Shown: one piece after another, positions 1 to 11,942 of the stretch | Layout of the letters: every line of letters begins with the position of its first letter | Position numbering within the stretch: position 1 is the stretch's first letter | From: Sistotremastrum niveocremeum HHB9708 | Lineage: Eukaryota > Basidiomycota > Agaricomycetes > Sistotremastrales > Sistotremastraceae | Direction of reading: 5' to 3' | Assembly (NCBI GenBank): GCA_001630475.1 | Contig: KV419408.1 | Location: 62,001 to 126,000, forward strand | Length of the DNA stretch: 64,000 bases | Program-made: the position numbers and the translations under genes | The notes under the pieces: generated by a model | Told to the model about the DNA's origin: nothing | The model's database searches: none | The model's input: only the letters and a program-made list of their open reading frames with translations

Positions 1-866
1 TTATAGGGCCTCGCAAGTGGGGATGAGCCAATGCAAAATCGACCAGTTTTATAGAGTTCACGAGGTGATCGGAGCAATCCTTGGGTGCCGCGGTCCGAAT
101 AAGGTCCAGGTATTCCCAATAGTCGATCTGGGCGTGAGTCACTGCGCTTGAAGCAATTGCACCAAAGACCAAATCAGGATATAAAATCTTCATATGTGCA
201 GCTCGAGCCCCCGCGTAAGAGCCTCCATAGTATATCCAGGGAGTCCCTGGAGCAGTGAGGTTGTCCAGCTCGTCGCTAAACTTGATATTTGCCATGAAAT
301 TAGCAGAATCGGCAGCGGATTGAGCATTGTCGAGCCATCGGAGCGAGTCGGTGGAGAAGTTCTGTACGGGGATGGATTGTCCGTAATAACGGTGTTCCAG
401 GATAACACCCAAACCGCCGGTCGCGCTGGCCAAGATCTCAACTATCCCAGTATCGAGAAATGGCAAGCGATTCGCGCCAGATGTTTCACCTCCATCGAGA
501 ACGATCACGGGGCCGCCTGTCTAATAATGCTTGTCGCTGTACCAATATCGTTGAAGGAAAGTATGACCAGAGTCCGAGAAATGGTCGAGAGGTTGACGGA
601 ACCAGCCAACTTTCCCAACTGACTTATGCGCTTTTGACAATTCCAGACGTGGAGAGGTCTGCACGTTCAGCGACGGCGTGTTTCTGCTATCGTTGGCTCA
701 TGAGATGACCGCGTACATCTGAGATAACTCACGCTGAACGCTCTGCCGCTGCGACTTCCAAGTTCCAAAGTTTGATTGCTGTTGGTCCGTGAAGTTGGAC
801 TGGAATATTGGCGTAGCCTTCACCCGTGAAGGCCAAAATATATAGGAAAGCGTAAGTCCAATGCAT
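1..866 (-). CDS. S28 family serine peptidase (3' partial, one in-frame stop)
   Basis: Secreted prolyl-carboxypeptidase-type serine peptidase of family S28. The start is ATG at 866 (MHWTYAFLYILAF), followed by a hydrophobic stretch that fits a signal peptide. One intron at 684-732 (GTGAGT...CAG) joins to an exon carrying WFRQPLDHF, a typical S28 N-terminal motif, then VIVLDGGETSGAN, LEHRYYGQSIPVQNFSTDSL and the nucleophile motif GGSYAGARAAHMKILYPD. The reading runs off the left edge, so the catalytic Asp and His are not in view. Odd: a TAG at 521-523 lies in frame between YSDKHY and TGGPVIV, just before the conserved GGPV block. No GT or GC donor nearby removes it in frame. Everything downstream is well conserved, so this is a very recent nonsense allele, a sequence error or a young pseudogene. 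Family assignment is firm; functionality is not. Confidence 0.85.
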
Positions 867-1019
867 CGCGTCGGACAAGATATCTCAAGCCAATTGCACA
901 CGGTAATAACGAGTAGCACATGGTCAACTAATGTATAAGGATAAACAAACCAAATAGAAGCAAATAAGGTACACAAATAGGGTACAAGCTCGAGTCCCAA
1001 AAAGCGTAAGAAATGATGA

Positions 1020-2810
1020 TTATCGCCGTCTGCGGCCAATATTTGAACTCTGGAATTTTGACGTTTCACGACGTAACCGACTGCGAGGTCCGAGTGAGTT
1101 ATGATAAACAAAGAGTCGACTGAACACATACCGACTGGCCCGTTCTCGCTCAATCTCTCGTCTTTCGACCTCTTCTGGAGTTAGCTCTTCAAACCTGGTC
1201 CTCCATTCTTCAGCTTCGCCCCAGTCCCGCCAGACCCCTCTCAGAGTCTTCGGCGCCCGAGAAGCTGCATCTCTGCCTGCTCTTCCAGTGAATCCGCCCA
1301 CGCCCAACCCAAGTCCAGTTTTGTCCTTCAACAAACCTAATCCACTTTTATCTCGTGCCCGTTCCCTTTCCTGGGAATCAGTGACGGCAGTAGATGTTCT
1401 GTCCATGGCCGATGGCTCCTCTCGATCACCACCAATAATACCCCACTCGACAGCATCCCGTTTGTGCTTCAGCAATTCCTCGTGCACCGCGTGAGCGACC
1501 AGTGGTGCGGCTTCTCCCGTTAGTCCCAAATCAGCACAAAGTGTGAGGGCGAAATTCTCTGGCGTCAAGGAGGAAGATAAGTCCCATTCAATGGTATCCA
1601 TTAGATGTCGGGTGCCAATTTGAACGTCAATAGCTAGAATGACGCGACAATCGGGCAATTCATCTCCTTCAGCTGAGCCTTCGTCATCCGGGTCGACAGA
1701 GAGGTCCATAGAGGCTATGCCTTCGTGTTCTTCGACTTGGGATCGAATGGCTGCAGTCACTTGCTCAACGTAAGGATGCACTGGAAGCTCCAAGTCCGCG
1801 CAAAAGATCTTTGCGAATTGCTGTGGAGTGATCAACTGCTCGTTCACATTCCAGACAAAGCAGTCTCGAATGCGATACTGATCAGTTTCCAGTTCCACAC
1901 GAATGGGGACTAAATTTGATGGTTTTGCGGCCTGGGCATCCAAGGCTTCCTGGGAACTAATTTTATGTAAGATAGCCGTCATGCATAATGTGATTGAACA
2001 TACAAAAATTCATGCTTCGTCAAGTGAGCCGGTTTGGGGATTATGTTTTTGGAGGGTCCAGCATACGCTTGGTCCAAATCTCCTTTGCCAGAAGACTGGC
2101 CAGGCAGTACCGAGGAACCTGGCACTGGCGTCCCAGATGCTGAAGACCCATGACCGCCCATCCCTCTTTGTCTCAACGAACTCCTCACGGCAGCCTTGGT
2201 CCCTCCGCTGGCTACAAAATCAGAATCGTCGGATTCCATGGGCCCGTCTAACTCATCCCCAGAACCAGGCTCTGTGTAGTTGATCAGACCCGCACGCCGC
2301 GAGGAATTGCGAAGGGACGTGGTTGTGGCTGATGTTAGAATGGGCTGCATGATCAGAGTGGCTCCAGTTCTCAGACGCGACGCGTAGGACGTGTGCAGAG
2401 CCTGGGTCGCGGTCGGGATGGGAGGAGTTGTGTATGCAGCATACTGTTGGGCGGGATAAGCGGGGGCTGGTTGAGTAGGATATGTGGTCTGCTGCGCGTA
2501 ATAAGGAGCTGGTGTTTGAGGTTTGGCGGGTGGTTTTGCCTTCTGCTTCGTTCGAGAGGTGTCCGGTTTGTATTGCGTGTGTGTATGCCACGACATGTTC
2601 GGCGTTGTCTGGTAGGGCACTGTGCAAGATTGAGCCTTTAAAGAAATAACGTAGCAACAGCGGAATCTGACAAACTGATTTAGGCGTCAGCTGCAGCGTC
2701 TGAGGCTGCTGGGCAGGTTTGCCCGCCGACGCTGCCGTTGATATTGCAGAGATGGCTCGCTGGAGTTGAGCATCGGACATGCTTGCGAAAGTCGACCGAT
2801 CAACACTCAT
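1020..2810 (-). CDS. SNF5/SMARCB1-type subunit of SWI/SNF (or RSC) chromatin remodeller
   Basis: Core subunit of an ATP-dependent nucleosome remodeller, expected in the nucleus. Start ATG at 2810 (MSVDRSTFASMSDAQLQRAI). A Gln/Pro/Tyr-rich N-terminal half is followed by the SNF5 domain, which begins LVPIRVELETDQYRIRDCFV, with the two SNF5 repeats visible as ITPQQFAKIFCADLELP and LTPENFALTLCADLGL. A basic tail follows and ends GRRRR. Introns: 2636-2675 (40 nt, very short), one near 1984-2031 joining KHEF to FSQEAL, and a possible 51-nt intron close to the C terminus (GTATGT...GCAG). That last one is a multiple of three without a stop, so both spliced and retained forms keep the same end. I cannot tell SNF5 (SWI/SNF) from SFH1 (RSC) by eye. 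Confidence 0.93.
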
Positions 2811-3066
2811 GAGAACGCGTTTTTCGAGTGAAAAGGGCTCAATTGAGTCCCTTCAACTTTCTGGCGCACGAGGTTGAGACACGTCCAGGAGGTCAAACTC
2901 CTCTTCTTAGAACAGTTCAGGCAAATATCGACAATATCCAGGCGACAGATGGGCAACAGATGGGCCCTGGGGCCAGGACACAGAGCCACGAAAAACGCTA
3001 ATTTTGGGCCGGATATTTCATTCACCGCGAGAAACCGAAGCTACTTGCGGAGTTCCAAATACACCC

Positions 3067-6000
3067 TCACCGGTTGAGCTGCCACATCCCTCCCATAAAC
3101 AGCACTAAACCCTCTCGGCGTGCTGCTTCCAGAAAACCTCCAAGCTGTTCAACAGTTCTGTCGTACCCCGGCGCAAGACGTAGCATTCCTTGAATTCTCT
3201 CGATCGGCATGGGGCCAATGTTGGTTAGCATGCCTTGGATAAACTAAACATGGTTCGGTCAAATGTGGCCAAAAGAGAAGACAACTGTCTGTGTATACCT
3301 GCCAATAAATTCGCATTTGATCTGCTTGCTGTTGCTCGGTTGTTACGACGGGTGACGTATCTTCAATAATATCCACTGCAAGCATTGTCATATTCCGCTG
3401 TCAAAAAGAACTGCTTGCAACTCACTGGGGCGAGCGGCGGGCCGTACGTCCGACGTAGATGCTTGTTCCAGCAATCTAAACGTGTTGTCTCCTTGGTCAC
3501 TGACAACGCCGTGCTCGATCCATGTCAATAAACCTTTTTGTACCGTGACGTGGTCCAGCTGGCCCAATTTCACTGAGATTTCGTCCATAGACCACACCGC
3601 TGGACTGACGTCAATTGTTGAAAACTCTCTGTCGCGGAAGACTCACGTTTCGACGAAAATAGCTCAATAATGGCCGCTTCTAACGGAGAGACTTCAACGG
3701 ACACTGTGCGGTCGCTCAATTCCACGTCGAGATGGACTTCACCCAAATGAGGCAGCCAACGCAGCCTCTTATCCGGTTTGAATGCAGAAAATCCACGACC
3801 ATAGTTTTCCTGAATCCTGCGATGTGTAAGCAAAGCTTCGGGTAAGCGACGACGTATCTTACTCCCGGAATTGCCCTGGCATTCTCAATCGGCTCCCTTG
3901 TAAAGGAGGCCAGAAATGCCTGGATATGACCGTAGGATGCATAATTGACTATGTTTCAAGTTAGAACAGTGCATCAATCATCTGATTGGCGAGCGTCACC
4001 TGTCCTTGTGCTTGTATATGATGGTCAATGCGTTTCGAGTCGGTCATGTCTTTTAACATGACTTCACAAACTTGCAAGGCAGCTTCGCCGAACCGAAGCT
4101 TGAGAATCTCAATGTTTCGTCGCTTTAGGCAGCTTCAGCTGCATTCACCTAAATCGACAATCGACCCACCTCTTTCTCAAAGTTTCCGTCCGTTATCGCT
4201 AGCAGTCGTTGTGCCAACAAGACTTGCAGCTCTTTGACAAACAAGTCTTTCGAATCATAGATAGAGACCAAGGTTGTGATGACGTCGCTTGGTCTACTTG
4301 TGCGGAATTCTATGATTCGTAAGTCAATGCGTTGGTCCGGCTGTGGGGATTGGACGCACCTGGACCTGCGTCGATAGGTTCCGGTTCCCAATTGGGGTCC
4401 GAAAAATCCTCAGCCACTGTTTGAACAGGTCCCGGTTGTTCGCTTTCATCTATCAGGTCTCCACCTTCACCGACCAGACTAGAAACAATACTCCGTATTG
4501 TATCTGGCCGTTCCCTGCATGCCCAATTAGGTTACTCAAGACCGAGTAAATTTGACTGACCGAAGATATCGTCTTATTGGGTCTGCGACTTTGTATAGAA
4601 GCACCCCGGGAGGATCAACGATTCTTAGGCACTTGATAGTTGAAACATACTGAGATAATATGTCTTTTGTGTCAGCACCCGGGTGAAGGAGTCGCTTGTG
4701 GTTCCTAGAAGACCTCATAGGTGGCTTTCGATGATAATGAAATAACAAGGCTTACGCTTTACGGAGAGCGGTGACTAGTTGAGGTCTCTGATCCACACGA
4801 GTCAAACATTCCTTTCGATGCCGACTACCAGTCAAATTCCTATCGTAGAGAATCAAGGAAACGGAAAACCTTAAGGTCGATCAGAGCATCCATCGAGTCT
4901 GGGTAATCGACAATGATGTCGAATATCTCCTTAATGCTATGCTGGTCAGGGCGAGAAATAGAATGACGGAAGGCATGCAGTACCGAAGATCGCAAAGAGT
5001 TCGACAGACATGAAAGTCGAACCTCGAAATAATTCCGGAGACCATGGCTCTTGCATCCTCGACTATGCAATTCGCGTCAGACACACAGATTGGGGACGAG
5101 AAGTACCGCACCTGTCCTGGCCCCTCTAGCATACGGTGCCGCCAGCCATGGAACAATTTTCTCCTTCAGCCACGTCCGTAAATCTGCCAGTTTTCTTGAT
5201 GTCCATTCTTTTGGACAAGTTTCAGCGACTCTTAACTCGATTTGCTGATAGACGACACTGGCAAGCAGTGATTCATAGCGATCAAGGAAGCCCAGTACTT
5301 CGAAACGTTGGAAAACTATGACGTTCGACTCGACCGGCTGGCCTATTGTCTCAACCAACAGAGCCTTGAATGCGTCGGGGAAGGATAGCGGTAGGAATGA
5401 GAACAGATGTGTTTGGAAGGCAAGTTGGAAGGTCTTGTAGAGACTCTGGGAGCTATGGCGCGTCAGCAACTTGAACATCGAGAGATTTGGAATTTATTAA
5501 CTTCGGATTTGGGACCCAATGCTTGTACCATTGTGCAAGCCTATCAATCAGTTGAGCCACCTCATTAGGATCTTGGGAAGCCTGGAATTTAGATCTTATA
5601 CCAAACTATCGACGAGAACTTTGAAAACTTACGTCATAACGTCCCATTGATTCGTTGATCTCGCTCTCAATAAAATGTTCGCATTTTCGCAAGTCCCCTG
5701 CCAATGTCACGATTATGTCAGATCTTTGGCGATGCTGAAAGCGCACTCACCCAGAAATGAATCAATCAAGAAGGGTGTCATCTTGGCCTTGTGAATTCTC
5801 TGAACAGCAGCCAGAACTAGAGCTTGATCTATAGATTTCCGGTAAACCGTTGTTCGTGGGTAGAATGATGCGCACCGACCACGAGGGGGAGGATGTTCAT
5901 TGAGCGGACGTGGTTTCAGAGCAGAAGTAGCTATCTCCCAAGCCTTGAGATTTATATCATTTCATTGAAGGTGGCAGATACACGAATGGATCAGGTACCT

Positions 6001-6094
6001 GCGAGAATCCAAGGGAACTGCTCTCGCTTGCTCCGCAGATCTTTTCTACACTGCGTTTCCATTGTTCCCCGAAAATTTCATCAAAATTCGCCAT
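3067..6094 (-). CDS. APC2: Anaphase-promoting complex subunit 2 (cullin-like APC2)
   Basis: Scaffold subunit of the APC/C ubiquitin ligase, which drives mitotic exit; it binds the RING subunit APC11 through its cullin-homology region. Start ATG at 6094 (MANFDEIFGEQWKRSVEKIC), many short introns, stop at 3067-3069. Seen in order: N-terminal helical exons (e.g. LPLSFPDAFKALLVETIGQP), a cullin-type block (RPSDVITTLVSIYDSKDLFV then LLAQRLL), a cullin-homology block (KRLRWLPHLGEVHLDVEL, VSPLEAAIIELF), and the C-terminal winged-helix ANAPC2 module (MPIERIQGMLRLAPGYDRTV ... GMWQLNR). The last module separates APC2 from ordinary cullins. Several exons are short, so the exon model is approximate, but no break was seen. 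Confidence 0.9.
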
Positions 6095-6349
6095 AAGTTG
6101 CACCGCAGACTCAATGACGATGGATATGGCACGTTATTCTGGGAGTTAAACGCGTCCTGAACGGGTGGTATGAACAGGCAGTCAGTAACAGTGAGAGGTG
6201 TAACAATAGGCGCTCGACGCGCGCTTCGCGATCCGCCGCGAATGTCAGGCACCGAGTCTCAAAAATGGGACTAAATTCTATCGAAAATACGCGACGGTAA
6301 TTACATACAACAGATCTAGATAATCTTAACATATGTCCACCTAATCACC

Positions 6350-8196
6350 TCAATGAGATTTGAATTTCTCGCTCTGAGTTGCCCAGCCCAAAACGGCCAC
6401 GATGGCGGCTCCTGCGAAACAGGTTCCTGTGAAGAGAATCAAGTTTTCGTAGGTTCCATCCTCAACGTTGAATCCAAGAGATCCACTACCTCCGATATTG
6501 TGTGGGGCTCGACGAAGTGATGTAGATATTGGTGTCGATAATATATTGCCTACTCCTCTCGATAGCATGAAGAGACCGAAGATGCTGGTTGCGATATTGG
6601 GATCTTCTTCTGTTGGACGATTTCAGGGGAGTTGTTTCGGTGGAAATGTTGTACACACCCGCGAGTGGTTTACTGAAGCCTGCCCAAAGGCTGCTCCATC
6701 CGCCTGCTATCATCCCATATGCAATACCATACAGAATGAGCCCAGTCAACGAATGGGACGCCAGACCCCATAGCAGGAAGGTCGACATCGACGCCAAGAG
6801 AAGGGAAGAGAAGCCTAAGAACCAGGGAGAGACAATGTCGGAGAGGTGACCCATGCTAACACGAGATATCACCGAGGAGGCTGACTGACTGTCAGATCGA
6901 ACAGATGATTCAACTAACGGTAAATCGAACCATTCAAAACTATGAGGGCCAATGATGCCTTTTTTTCATCAATGTCTAGGGACGAGGCGAATGCTATAAA
7001 ACGATTTGAGCATTCGTCGCATCAGCGCCTGTCGTGGCAGACATACTCGGAAGCCAAGTGATTGGCACGAAGTACGCTAAGCCCTGAAAGGTATTGGCAA
7101 TCACAAAAAGCCACAACGTCCAATTCTTGAGCCATTTTTTGTCGGTGGCTCTTGTTCTAGGTCCCGAAACACGAGCAGTAGGAAGACGACCATGTAGGAA
7201 GGGAAGGCAGGGAAGGAGGGATAGCAGAATAGAGATAGCAGTGATACGGAGCGTGGCAGCGATTCCGTATCTAGAAATGAGATGAGGAATGACAAAGGGT
7301 AAAAAGACGGCTCCGGCCGCGGTGCCTATCTTCAGTTAGAGGAATCTGCATTATGAGAGTGCTGAATCCGGACCAGCAAAGACAATCCCATTAGCTAATC
7401 CTCTGCGCTGGACAAACCACTCCGACAAAAAGGAAATGCAAGGAGCATACATAAAAGCTTGGGGAAACGTGAGTTGCGACATCATTCAGAGGGTGGCTCA
7501 ACTCACATCCGCCGACTCCATACATAGCACCCTGCAGAAGAACCAGCTGACGTACCTATATCGAAGGTTGGTCAAGACACAACGCATGAACCGATTTTTC
7601 ACCAACCGAATTGGCGTAGGAAGCACCCAGCAAGCTTGTAAAACAAAGAAGTAGCCCTACCCACATCATGTATCGTCGGATGTAAGGATAACGAGCGATG
7701 AATGGGTAGATAAAGGTCCCTTCTTTGACTTCAGAAATGAGTTGTAAAGCGACACGACAGGAAGAGACCTGAACAATAGATGATCCCGGAAGACAGATTG
7801 CCAATTAGAGGCAACAGCGATGAAGCCGATGCTTGAGTGACATAGCGTCCATCTTTCAGGTATGCCTCCAAGAAAACTCCAAACGAATTGGGGAAACCCC
7901 AGACAATCGCCTCGACTAGGAAGGCCGCAGCGAGCTAACAAAGTCGTAGATCACGAACAGAGAGAACAATTATGTCGACGAACATATGACCATGCCCCAA
8001 AACCCGTGTCTACTGGAGCAAGAGATTGGGCTCCTATTGCAGGCTCCTCCTCAAAACTTAGATCGGTCGCATTCTGACGATCTGCTAGTTCGCCAGCCTC
8101 GGTCGAAGAAACCGGATAGAGTGAAGCAGTCCTAGAAGGCGGCAAAGGAGGGAGACTCTGTAGTTCGAGAGAGCTTTGATGAAAATTGCTGGTCAT
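6350..8196 (-). CDS. MFS transporter, monocarboxylate-transporter-like (tandem copy 1)
   Basis: Twelve-helix major-facilitator protein of the fungal MCT/MCH type, expected in a membrane; its substrate (a monocarboxylate, riboflavin or other small organic molecule) cannot be read from the sequence. Start ATG at 8196 (MTSNFHQSSLELQSLPPLPP), a soluble N-terminal tail ending GFGAWSY, then an intron with a GTTCGT donor, then LAAAFLVEAIVWGFPNSFGV, the typical first helix. Later exons read SFLSEWFVQRRGLANGIVFA (MFS loop 2-3 region) and SRVSMGHLSDIVSPWFLG. It ends EKFKSH. It is a clear paralogue of the next gene (9009-10867), with introns at equivalent positions, e.g. between FAG and TAAGAVFLP and between WLP and FAS. 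No break seen. Confidence 0.85.
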
Positions 8197-9008
8197 GAGA
8201 GTTTATCTGTCTGGAACTCGATGATTCGGTCTCTCGGCTTGTCAGGTAACTCAGATTTATATAGCCAGAAACAAAATGTTCGGATTCCGTTCGCGATGGA
8301 TTCAATGGCCAGGCAGGCGACGAGCAGGGACTCGGCGGATCTAGCAGAAAATTTCCATCAAAGCTCCACCGACCGCGTCACTGAAAACTGCGAGGGGAAG
8401 CCTGAAACAGGGTCGCCATCGAGAGCAGGAACACTGAGACGTACACCGGAACTTGAATGATTATGGGGTCCCGTCGTAATAAGCAGCGTAATCGGTGGTA
8501 AAAAAAGGGACTGGATATCAGCGTATGGTCTGCGCATCAGTCTTCGAGCTCGCGGTGACAGATTTTGACATGAAGATGCAGATATAGTGCAGATTTTGAC
8601 ATGAAGATGCAGATATAGTGCAAGGCAATGAACTCTAGGTGGAGGTCAAAGATTGATGTAGCAAACTTGCGAGACAGCAGCCTGAGAGCTCGAGAATCCT
8701 GAATCCGGGTCTGTCTAAATCACGTATATACATTTTGATGCCGCTCTTGCTGGCTCGACGGTCAAGGAAGTCTTATAACTGGATAGCAGATACAGCACAA
8801 GTTCTTCGGCCACCACAAAGAGCTGGTGTTGCAGAACAGAATCCCTCGCAGACGCCCAGGATATATTATACAAGGGTGTGTGGTGGTGATCATTCAGGGC
8901 TTCAAGTTCGGTCAAGAAAGCAACTATGATCATTTGGAGATCACGACGAGTAGATTATCCCGATACATATGTATGATAGATAGTGGTGATACATTTTGCT
9001 CCATGGCT
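8197..9008. other. Intergenic stretch between the two MFS copies
   Basis: About 800 bp between the start codon of MFS copy 1 and the stop codon of MFS copy 2. No convincing coding exon was seen. It holds the 31-bp tandem duplication listed separately. It should contain the promoter of copy 1 and the 3' untranslated region of copy 2. Confidence 0.6.
8560..8621. repeat. 31-bp unit in perfect direct tandem duplication
   Basis: Two adjacent identical 31-bp units, 8560-8590 and 8591-8621, each starting AGATTTTGACATGAAGATGC. They lie about 360 bp upstream of the start codon of MFS copy 1. A recent slippage or unequal-exchange event is the simplest explanation. Confidence 0.95.
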
Positions 9009-10867
9009 TTATTTAATTTTTCGACGTGTCTTGAATTTTTCAGTTTGGGTCGCCCATCCAAGAATGGCCAAAATAGCCGCCCCTGCGAAACAGGCTCCCG
9101 TGAAGAGAATTAGATTTTCATACATTCCGCCATCAACGTTGAAGCCAAGCGGCCCCCCGCCGTTGATTTTGTGTGGTGCATGACGAAGTGACGTTGATAT
9201 CGGTGTCGATACTATGCTGCCGATCCCTCGGGACAGCATGAAGAGCCCAAAGAGGTTGGTCGAGATATTGACATCGTCACCTGTAGCCGTGGTGTCAGAT
9301 ATGCGCCATTTCAAGGGATATTCAACTCACCGGAAAGGGGTTTACAAAAGCCGGAATAAAGGCTGGTCCAGCCCCCAGCTATCGTTCCAAATGTGAGACC
9401 ATAGAGGATTAGGCCAGCCATGGAATGGGATGCGAGACCCCATAACAGGAAAGTCGATAACGACGTCATGATGAGAGAAAAGAATCCCAAGAACCAAGGC
9501 GAGACGATATCCGACAGGTGACCCATACCAACACGAGATACGACGGAGGACGCTGGACACGCATTTTACTATGGGACGGAAACGATGCGGGGAGAAAACG
9601 TACCATTCAAGACAACCAACGCTAGTGAGGCCATGTTGGTATTATTGTCCATCGCGGATGCAAATGCTATAAAGGGCATTAGGTTCATAGACAGGTACGA
9701 GTATTATCGATGCCTACTAGGAATCCATGTGATAGGAACTGAGTAAGCCAAACCCTGGAAAGTGTTGGCTGCCACAAAAAGCCATAGTGTCCAGTCCTTT
9801 GCCCATGTCATGTCAGTGCCTCTTGGGCGAGGCGCCGAGACACGAATGGTAGGAAGTCGACCTCTTAAAAAGGGAAGACAGACGAGAAGAGAGAGTAGAA
9901 CAGCAATTGCAATGATACGGAGTGTAGCCGGTATTCCGTATTTCGCAATGAAATCCGGAATCACAAACGGGAGAAAGACTGCTCCAGCGGCCGTCCCTGA
10001 AGATAGTCAGATAAGGCTCAATAAGAGTTCTAGTAGACGAACCGGCAAATATGATCCCATTAGCCAATCCCCTGCGTTCGACAAACCATTCGGACAAAAA
10101 GGAAATGCACGGCGCATACATTAGAGCTGTGAGTTAGGTCATTGTTTCAGCCGATGAAGCAAACGGAGATAGCTTGGCAACGTACAACCACCAATCCCAT
10201 AGATAGCCCCTTGCAGAAGGACTAACTGGTGCACCTGGGAAAGCGTAAATGAACGTGGGACATTCGGAGGTTAAAAACTAACTGAAGTCGCATACGAAGC
10301 ACCAAATAGACTGCTGAAGCATAGGAGTAATCCGACCCACATCATATAGTGTCGGATGAATGGGAAGCGCGCGATGAATGGGTAAATGAAAGGACCTGCA
10401 GAAGTTCAGAGACAGAACCAGATGATATACAAAACATAGGAACCTGAGCAGTAGATAATCCCAGAGGATAGACTGCCGATCAAAGGCAGCAAAGAGGATG
10501 CTGATGGCTGCGCGGCATAGTGGGGATCCTTCAAATATGCTTCCAGGAAAACTCCAAACGAGATAGGGAAGCCCCAGACAATGGCTTCGACAAAAAAGGC
10601 GGCAGCAAGCTGAAATGATAGACGGTCAGAGAGAAGGAAGAAAAAAAATTGTTGACGAACATAAGACCAAGCTCCAAATCCTGCGTCCACTGGAGGGAGA
10701 GATTGTGCCCCAGATGTGGGTTCCGCGCCAAGACCTGCTTGCCGAAAACCCTCCAGTCCTGACGAGGCATCCGAGGACACCGCATACAGCGAGGAGTCCT
10801 TGGAGTAGAGTTCAGAGAGGCTCTGCTTTTCGAGAGAACTCTGGGAAGTATTGTCGCCTTGGGACAT
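9009..10867 (-). CDS. MFS transporter, monocarboxylate-transporter-like (tandem copy 2)
   Basis: Paralogue of the gene at 6350-8196, same strand and same architecture. Start chosen at ATG 10867 (MSQGDNTSQSSLEKQ), because this tail aligns with that of copy 1; upstream in-frame sequence exists, and a TATA-like GGTATATCTAG lies about 70 bp upstream. The tail ends GFGAWSY, then an intron with a T-rich run and a GTTCGT donor, then LAAAFFVEAIVWGFPISFGV. Later exons include SFLSEWFVERRGLANGIIFA, TAAGAVFLPFVIPDFIAKYG and VGMGHLSDIVSPWFLGFFSL. The C terminus is EKFKTRRKIK. Introns sit at the same places as in copy 1, which supports tandem duplication of a whole gene. Substrate unknown. Confidence 0.85.
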
Positions 10868-11942
10868 GGACAGTAGCTGTCTGGGGAGGCGACGAGCAGA
10901 ACTTGAGGACTGTACTCGGCAATGGAATGGAACTAGATATACCACACATGTGAGAGCAAAAAAACTAGGATCCACGGAGTTGCAGAGTCTGGATGACCAA
11001 GTCCCTAGAAGAAAGGCGGACCAAGTGTGGAAAAGGAAGTACAGGGCGTGAAAGCAGAAGCCCTCGGCGCATCGCTTCCATATCTAGCAGACAGTGTGTA
11101 GCCGAGACATTGTTGTACGTACATGATTTCTTGGCCTTGTTGAGGATTTTTTCCAGGACTGTTTTGACTGCAAGTTCACAGGTGCACCATTAATTCGGAG
11201 AACACCCTGTACCGGCGCTCGGAAACTTCGTTCAGATCGAGTAACTCCCATTGTATGACTAACCATGAAACGTATGGCAGGCGCCCTGTGAGAATGAAAA
11301 TGTATTGATGCAGCAGGGGAGTGAACAAAAAATGCTCCCGCTTAGTCCATGCCGGCAGCGTGAATGAAGTGACGACGCTGCATGAGTCAACTGGTGTAGC
11401 AGAAAATCTGCAAGAATTGTTGAATTTGATTTTCTGGTTTGGTATCGTAGGTTCTGAGGGGTAGTCATCAAGCTCATAAGAGGAGCACAGTGATATAATT
11501 GAGGCATGTGTTGAACCAGTTACAACCAATGCAGCGCCACAGCGCTGGAGACCGCCCGTGACATTCAGCACATGGTCATGGAGACTAAGACAACAGCGCA
11601 TATAGAAAGGCGAAGATCTGGGTAGATGATACCACACGCAGCAAGAGTCGGCAGAACAGTAAAGGTCATGATGGGCGGCCGCTGGTGCAAGTGAATAATT
11701 TGAAACCGGACCACAGTCGATGTTGGTCCGCGTCATGGCGTGTCCTAAAATGAGTAAATGCTGGTAAAATGCCCTGCTAGTCGCGTTAATCATCGAGCGC
11801 AACGAGCAGAGTAGAGGTGAGGCCAGGAGTAAGGGCTACGACATGGAAGACAAGGCAAACACGTGTTGACAAAGGCGCGTTCTCTTTGCTTTGCTCTGCT
11901 CGCAACCTAGATGGTCCTGCGCCGTCGACGTCGTCGCATTCA
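10868..11942. other. Gene-poor stretch between divergent genes
   Basis: About 1.07 kb between the start of MFS copy 2 (minus) and the start of the plus-strand gene at 11943. The minus strand holds an open stretch (11176 to about 11800) with many Cys, His and Ser codons, but its first codon is TTG, its composition is not protein-like and I recognise no family. I treat it as non-coding. Two divergent promoters should lie here. Confidence 0.5.

Noticed and set aside
11176-11802. Long Cys/Ser-rich open stretch on the minus strand
   Set aside because: It begins with TTG, does not match the hydrophobin Cys spacing I tested, and has no recognisable motif or splice partner.
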